Source: Gemmatimonadales bacterium (lineage in GTDB: Bacteria > Gemmatimonadota > Gemmatimonadetes > Gemmatimonadales > GWC2-71-9). From it: 64,000 nt of DNA. The DNA lies in assembly GCA_036500345.1 (NCBI GenBank), contig DASYCE010000008.1, positions 86,176 to 150,175 on the forward strand. The letters are read 5' to 3'. Below, in pieces: positions 61,155-64,000 of this stretch. Positions within the stretch are counted from its first letter, which is position 1, and every line of letters starts with the position of its first letter. The translations under genes were made by a program, and so were the position numbers. The notes under the pieces are model-generated. The model was not told the DNA's origin and did no database searches. It worked only from the letters and a program-made list of their open reading frames with translations.

Positions 61155-61845
61155 GAATGTCGCCGAGGATCGGCCGTACAATCACTTCATCAACAACGGC
61201 TTGCTCACTTAGTTCTGGAATCGTCGCGACGATAATGGCGATGTCATGCGGATCGAGCAGGCGATTGGGTGCGAGGTCGACCCCCGCCCACATGTCGGTA
61301 AGAGTGCCCCCCGGTGACACGAAGCTCACTCCGATCCGCGAGCCCTGCAATTCGTGCCTGAGGTTCTGTGCAAAGCCTCGGAGCGCCCATTTTGCAATTC
61401 CGTAGGTGGGTACCAGCGGGTAGGGTTCATAGGCGGCGGTCGACCCGATGATGATGATTCGAGGTTTTGTTCCGCGGGACAAGCTTGGCAGAAGGGCTTT
61501 CACGAGGAAGACATTCGCGTCGAGGTTAACTGCCATATTCCTTCGAAAGGTGTTTTCGTCAACGGCACTCAATGATTCCTCGATAAAAATGCCTGCGCCA
61601 AGTACCAGCAGGTCCAGCGACGCGGAGTCGCTGGCAAACGCCTCCGATACAGAATCCGCCGCTGCCGCACCGGCTCCAAGATCTACGGCAAACGTTCCGA
61701 CTGCATTGGCGAAGTCCGCTTTGGCCGCCGCCAGGTGCTCAGGATCTTGTGCAACTAGGAAGAGTTGCCAGTTGCGTGCATACAGCTCAGTTGCGATTGC
61801 TTTGCCGATTCCCCGGGAGCCACCGGTAACTAGGGCAGTTCTCAT
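61147..61845 (-). CDS. short-chain dehydrogenase/reductase (SDR)
   Basis: The 232-residue protein has the NAD(P) motif TGGSRGIG at the start, LVLGAGI in place of NNAG, catalytic Ser in IIIIGSTAAYEP, and YGIAKWALRGFAQNLRHEL with the Tyr-x3-Lys pair. It is an oxidoreductase of classical size; the substrate is unknown. It lies 8 bp after the SET gene. Confidence 0.88.
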   Translation of the reverse strand: MRTALVTGGSRGIGKAIATELYARNWQLFLVAQDPEHLAAAKADFANAVGTFAVDLGAGAAAADSVSEAFASDSASLDLLVLGAGIFIEESLSAVDENTFRRNMAVNLDANVFLVKALLPSLSRGTKPRIIIIGSTAAYEPYPLVPTYGIAKWALRGFAQNLRHELQGSRIGVSFVSPGGTLTDMWAGVDLAPNRLLDPHDIAIIVATIPELSEQAVVDEVIVRPILGDIHE

Positions 61846-61853
61846 TTAGTCCT

Positions 61854-62396
61854 CTATGTCTTGGATTGAGCTAGAATCCGCCGTCGCACGAACGGCATCG
61901 CGAATTGTAGCAGTCGGTCCCTAATCTGTGCGTTCTTCCAGTCACTGCCACTCACAATTGCACGACAGGATGCGGCACCGCACATACACATCGATCGAAG
62001 TATCCATGTGTCATCGAGTTCCCAGTATGCGTAATCGACAGTGACTTCCTCGCCGACGGTGAGGTCGCGTGCGGCAACAACGGTGACTGCATCGAGAAAA
62101 CCTGCGCTTGGGTCACACGAATGGTTCAGGTAGTCGGACAGATCCCTCTGGAGCCCGGCCAGTTGACACAGTACGACGCTTTCCGCCACGCCGACGGATG
62201 TGGATCGGAGCACGCGGGGATCAGAGTGGGAGCGGTGGTCCAGTAGATAGCCACCCAATCGAAGGATATGCCCTCCCGCAGGAATCGGCTGGTCCACGAC
62301 GATGCCGGCGCCGTGAATTCCCGAGCTACTGAGGCGCACCGACGGAGCGAACCAAGGTTCGAGGTCCGGGATGTCCGGTAATGTCTGGGGTGTCAT
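61854..62396 (-). CDS. SET-domain protein (putative lysine methyltransferase)
   Basis: The protein has 180 residues. It shows SSSGIHGAGIVVDQPIPAG (SET-N), DYLNHSCDPSAGF (the NHSCxPN-like pseudoknot motif), DLTVGEEVTVDYAYWE and a post-SET Cys cluster CMCGAASCRAIVSGSDW. SET proteins use AdoMet to methylate lysines, rarely other targets. Bacterial cases of this compact form are of unknown substrate. It overlaps the GNAT-like gene by 4 bp. Confidence 0.85.
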   Translation of the reverse strand: MTPQTLPDIPDLEPWFAPSVRLSSSGIHGAGIVVDQPIPAGGHILRLGGYLLDHRSHSDPRVLRSTSVGVAESVVLCQLAGLQRDLSDYLNHSCDPSAGFLDAVTVVAARDLTVGEEVTVDYAYWELDDTWILRSMCMCGAASCRAIVSGSDWKNAQIRDRLLQFAMPFVRRRILAQSKT

Positions 62397-63451
62397 ATGA
62401 GCGGCACGGGATCCGGGAGGCCGTCGAGCATGAGCTTGGTCAGATCGAGGACATATGTTTCGAGGGCCGGTCGGTCGGTTGCAGAATGATCAATAAGCCA
62501 ACTCGCAACGTAGATGTTTACCATGATCCCACGCATGATCGCCCAGAGCTCGGGCAACGGAATCGCGGTCGGCGTTCCATCAATCGCCGCGACATAGAGC
62601 TCCGCAGGGACTTCTTCGCACTTGTCGAGGGCGACGCAGTCAAGATCAGGCTGGAGGTACTCGAATTGGACTCGCTTCAGGTCAATCCCAAGCGAGCGCG
62701 CATGATGCCGAAACAGTCGTCCTTTGGCGTGGGTCACCTTGACATCTGTGTTCGTCAATTCGAACGCGACCCAACGGACCGGGCCATCGCTACGGGCAAC
62801 CTTGGCCATTGCGGCGAGAAGTAGCCTCATCGCTCGTCTCTCAACTGACGCAACTCCGGGCTGTACCGCGACGTACGCGATGAACAAGACGCTAGCCGAT
62901 GCCACGAAGATCGCCTTGGCCATCCCAACCACTTCGCCTTGATAGCGCGCGGCGAGGAGCAGGTGCATCACTTCGGGCAGATCACTCCTGCGGTCAAGAT
63001 TGAAAAGATCCTGCCCGGATGTCACGCAGTCACGCGCGCCGTTCAGGCAATGGGTTAGGTATTCCGGGGAAACGCGTTCGTTCGCTTCGATGCGCTGTAG
63101 ATACAGCGAGTGAATCTCGTCAACCAGTGCTCGTTGCGGCCTACAGATATACGTCACGGTAATTCGCCGCTTCATCCTGTCGTACAGAAGCGTGGCAAGC
63201 ACGGTGGCTATTAGTGCGAATACGGCCGCTGCCGCCGGCGTCCAGAGATAGCGATCAACCAATGTTGCGATTGAGGTTGTGTCTCGAGGGCCTTTTGCAG
63301 GCTGCCGAGGTTGAGATACCGAAGGAGCTTGTAGAACACCGATCGCCGTCGGCCTAGCAACTGAGGTGCGCAGCGGCAACGCCTCGGCTCTGATAGAAGC
63401 GCATGAGACGAGGCAAACAATGAAGGCTACGGTTGCAGCTCTTGCACGCAT
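62393..63451 (-). CDS. membrane-anchored GNAT-like protein
   Basis: The protein has 352 residues from the ATG at 63451 (GAGGTG 15 bases before); a GTG at 63499 is possible. An N-terminal signal (TVAFIVCLVSCASIRA, with a lipobox-like LVSC) and a membrane helix (WTPAAAAVFALIATVLATLLY) anchor it. The cytoplasmic part resembles an acyltransferase fold: GEVVGMAKAIFVASASVLFIAYVAVQPG, AMRLLLAAMAKVARSDGPVRWVAFEL and ARSLGIDLKRVQFEYLQPDL. It heads the operon of SET, SDR and unknown genes. Confidence 0.6.
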   Translation of the reverse strand: MRARAATVAFIVCLVSCASIRAEALPLRTSVARPTAIGVLQAPSVSQPRQPAKGPRDTTSIATLVDRYLWTPAAAAVFALIATVLATLLYDRMKRRITVTYICRPQRALVDEIHSLYLQRIEANERVSPEYLTHCLNGARDCVTSGQDLFNLDRRSDLPEVMHLLLAARYQGEVVGMAKAIFVASASVLFIAYVAVQPGVASVERRAMRLLLAAMAKVARSDGPVRWVAFELTNTDVKVTHAKGRLFRHHARSLGIDLKRVQFEYLQPDLDCVALDKCEEVPAELYVAAIDGTPTAIPLPELWAIMRGIMVNIYVASWLIDHSATDRPALETYVLDLTKLMLDGLPDPVPLI

Positions 63452-63772
63452 GCGATCAGCTACACCTCGTCCGATGGTCGCCTGGGCAAGCTCGCCCACC
63501 GGTGTGACGGTTCTGAACGATCTGCATGTGGAGATGGCCGGAATAATACTCTATCGTCAGGGGCGCCGGCTGCGATGCTGTGCGTTTGTCTAGCGAACGA
63601 ACTATGCGAATAGCCGACGCCCAAAGAGCGCCGGGACAGGCGATCGATTCGGCGAGCCCAGGATTCGATCTTGAGCGGTTCAATCTGATCCTCCGTCGGG
63701 CCGGCATTCAATCCGTGAGTCGCAGGTAGCCCGATCCGCGCAGAGTGTGCGGATTGGCGTGAGGTCGCCGGG

Positions 63773-63847
63773 AGTGGCCAAAGGTGGTCAACTGAGTCTC
63801 ACGCTAAGCGGTCGTGAGGTCGAGGAGTGGCCAAATGCAGTGGCCAA
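63773..63847 (+). promoter_or_regulatory. right arm-type integrase boxes
   Basis: AGTGGCCAA occurs at 63773-63781, 63826-63834 and 63839-63847. The last two have the same 13-base spacing as the left pair and a shared ATGCAG/TTGCAG spacer. The stretch 63452-63954 has no convincing gene; it should also hold the promoter of the minus-strand operon. Confidence 0.65.
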
Positions 63848-63954
63848 ATAGCCCAATAGGGTCCGATCCCACGAAAAAGCGATCCGGGCCGATCACGCGA
63901 ACTGTCAATGAGTTAGCGGTTTTTTCGCGGGATTCGGACCCCCACAAAATCGAG

Positions 63955-63983
63955 CTGATAAGCGTGAGGTCGGAGGTTCAACT
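63955..63983 (+). repeat. attR: 29-bp copy of tRNA-Ile core
   Basis: This is an exact repeat of 46226-46254 from the anticodon loop to the T loop. Sequence after it (TGACCCAAGG) no longer matches the tRNA, so it is not a functional tRNA gene. It marks the right end of a 17.76-kb element. Confidence 0.9.
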
Positions 63984-64000
63984 TGACCCAAGGTCGGCCG

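Noticed and set aside
63955..63983. Second tRNA gene at the right edge
   Set aside because: Only the anticodon-to-T-loop part is present, with no acceptor stem; it is the attR copy.

Overview
The window reads as a contiguous chromosomal segment of a GC-rich, Gram-negative (diderm), flagellated bacterium, most likely a member of the Gemmatimonadota or a close relative. This is inferred from gene content and style: P- and L-ring genes, a secreted 6-bladed beta-propeller protein, a FliW/CsrA pair and short flagellar genes with 4-bp overlaps. No rRNA or housekeeping marker settles the taxon.

Region 1 (1-745) is the 3' end of typA/bipA and a small very acidic protein. Region 2 (about 800-39,070) is a nearly complete flagellar regulon. 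Late genes on the minus strand are flgM, a FliT/FlgN-like chaperone, fliS, fliD, fliC, fliW and flgL. A sigma-54 activator (FlrC/FleR type) follows. Then come three plus-strand operons: flgB-flgC-orf-fliE-F-G-H-I-J-motE-like-fliK-flgD-E; fliL-M-N-OP-Q-R-flhB-A-F-G-fliA-orf; and flgF-G-A-H-I-J-N-K-csrA. A minus-strand operon holds motA, motB, a degenerate receiver/HD-GYP-like protein and a histidine-kinase-like ATPase. The promoters fit a two-tier hierarchy. Three GG-N10-GC sigma-54 sites stand before flgB, fliL and flgF, and four sigma-28 sites (TNAN-N15-nCCGATAA) stand before flgM, fliC, flgL and motA. The fliC leader carries a hairpin with an ANGGA loop, fitting CsrA control with FliW as antagonist. 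No chemotaxis genes are present, and FliM lacks the usual N-terminal CheY-binding motif.

Region 3 (39,100-46,100) holds pilT, a coiled-coil membrane protein, small membrane proteins, three copies of a palindromic dispersed repeat, a DUF983-like protein, an Hsp20 protein with a very long Gly/Ser-rich N-terminus and a beta-propeller protein.

Region 4 (46,226-63,983) is an integrative element in tRNA-Ile(GAT). A 29-bp direct repeat of the tRNA, beginning at the anticodon loop, marks both ends, and five AGTGGCCAA boxes lie just inside them. Its left end holds a tyrosine integrase and small HTH regulators. Its core is a DISARM-type anti-phage operon: a DrmE-like protein, DrmA helicase, DrmB (DUF1998), DrmC (PLD) and an N6-adenine methyltransferase, a mixture of class 1 and class 2 parts. 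Convergent to it is a minus-strand set: a membrane-anchored GNAT-like protein, a SET-domain protein, an SDR, an unknown protein, a frameshifted DUF2971 gene and a short DpnI-like nuclease domain. The island has visibly lower GC than the flagellar region, which fits horizontal transfer.
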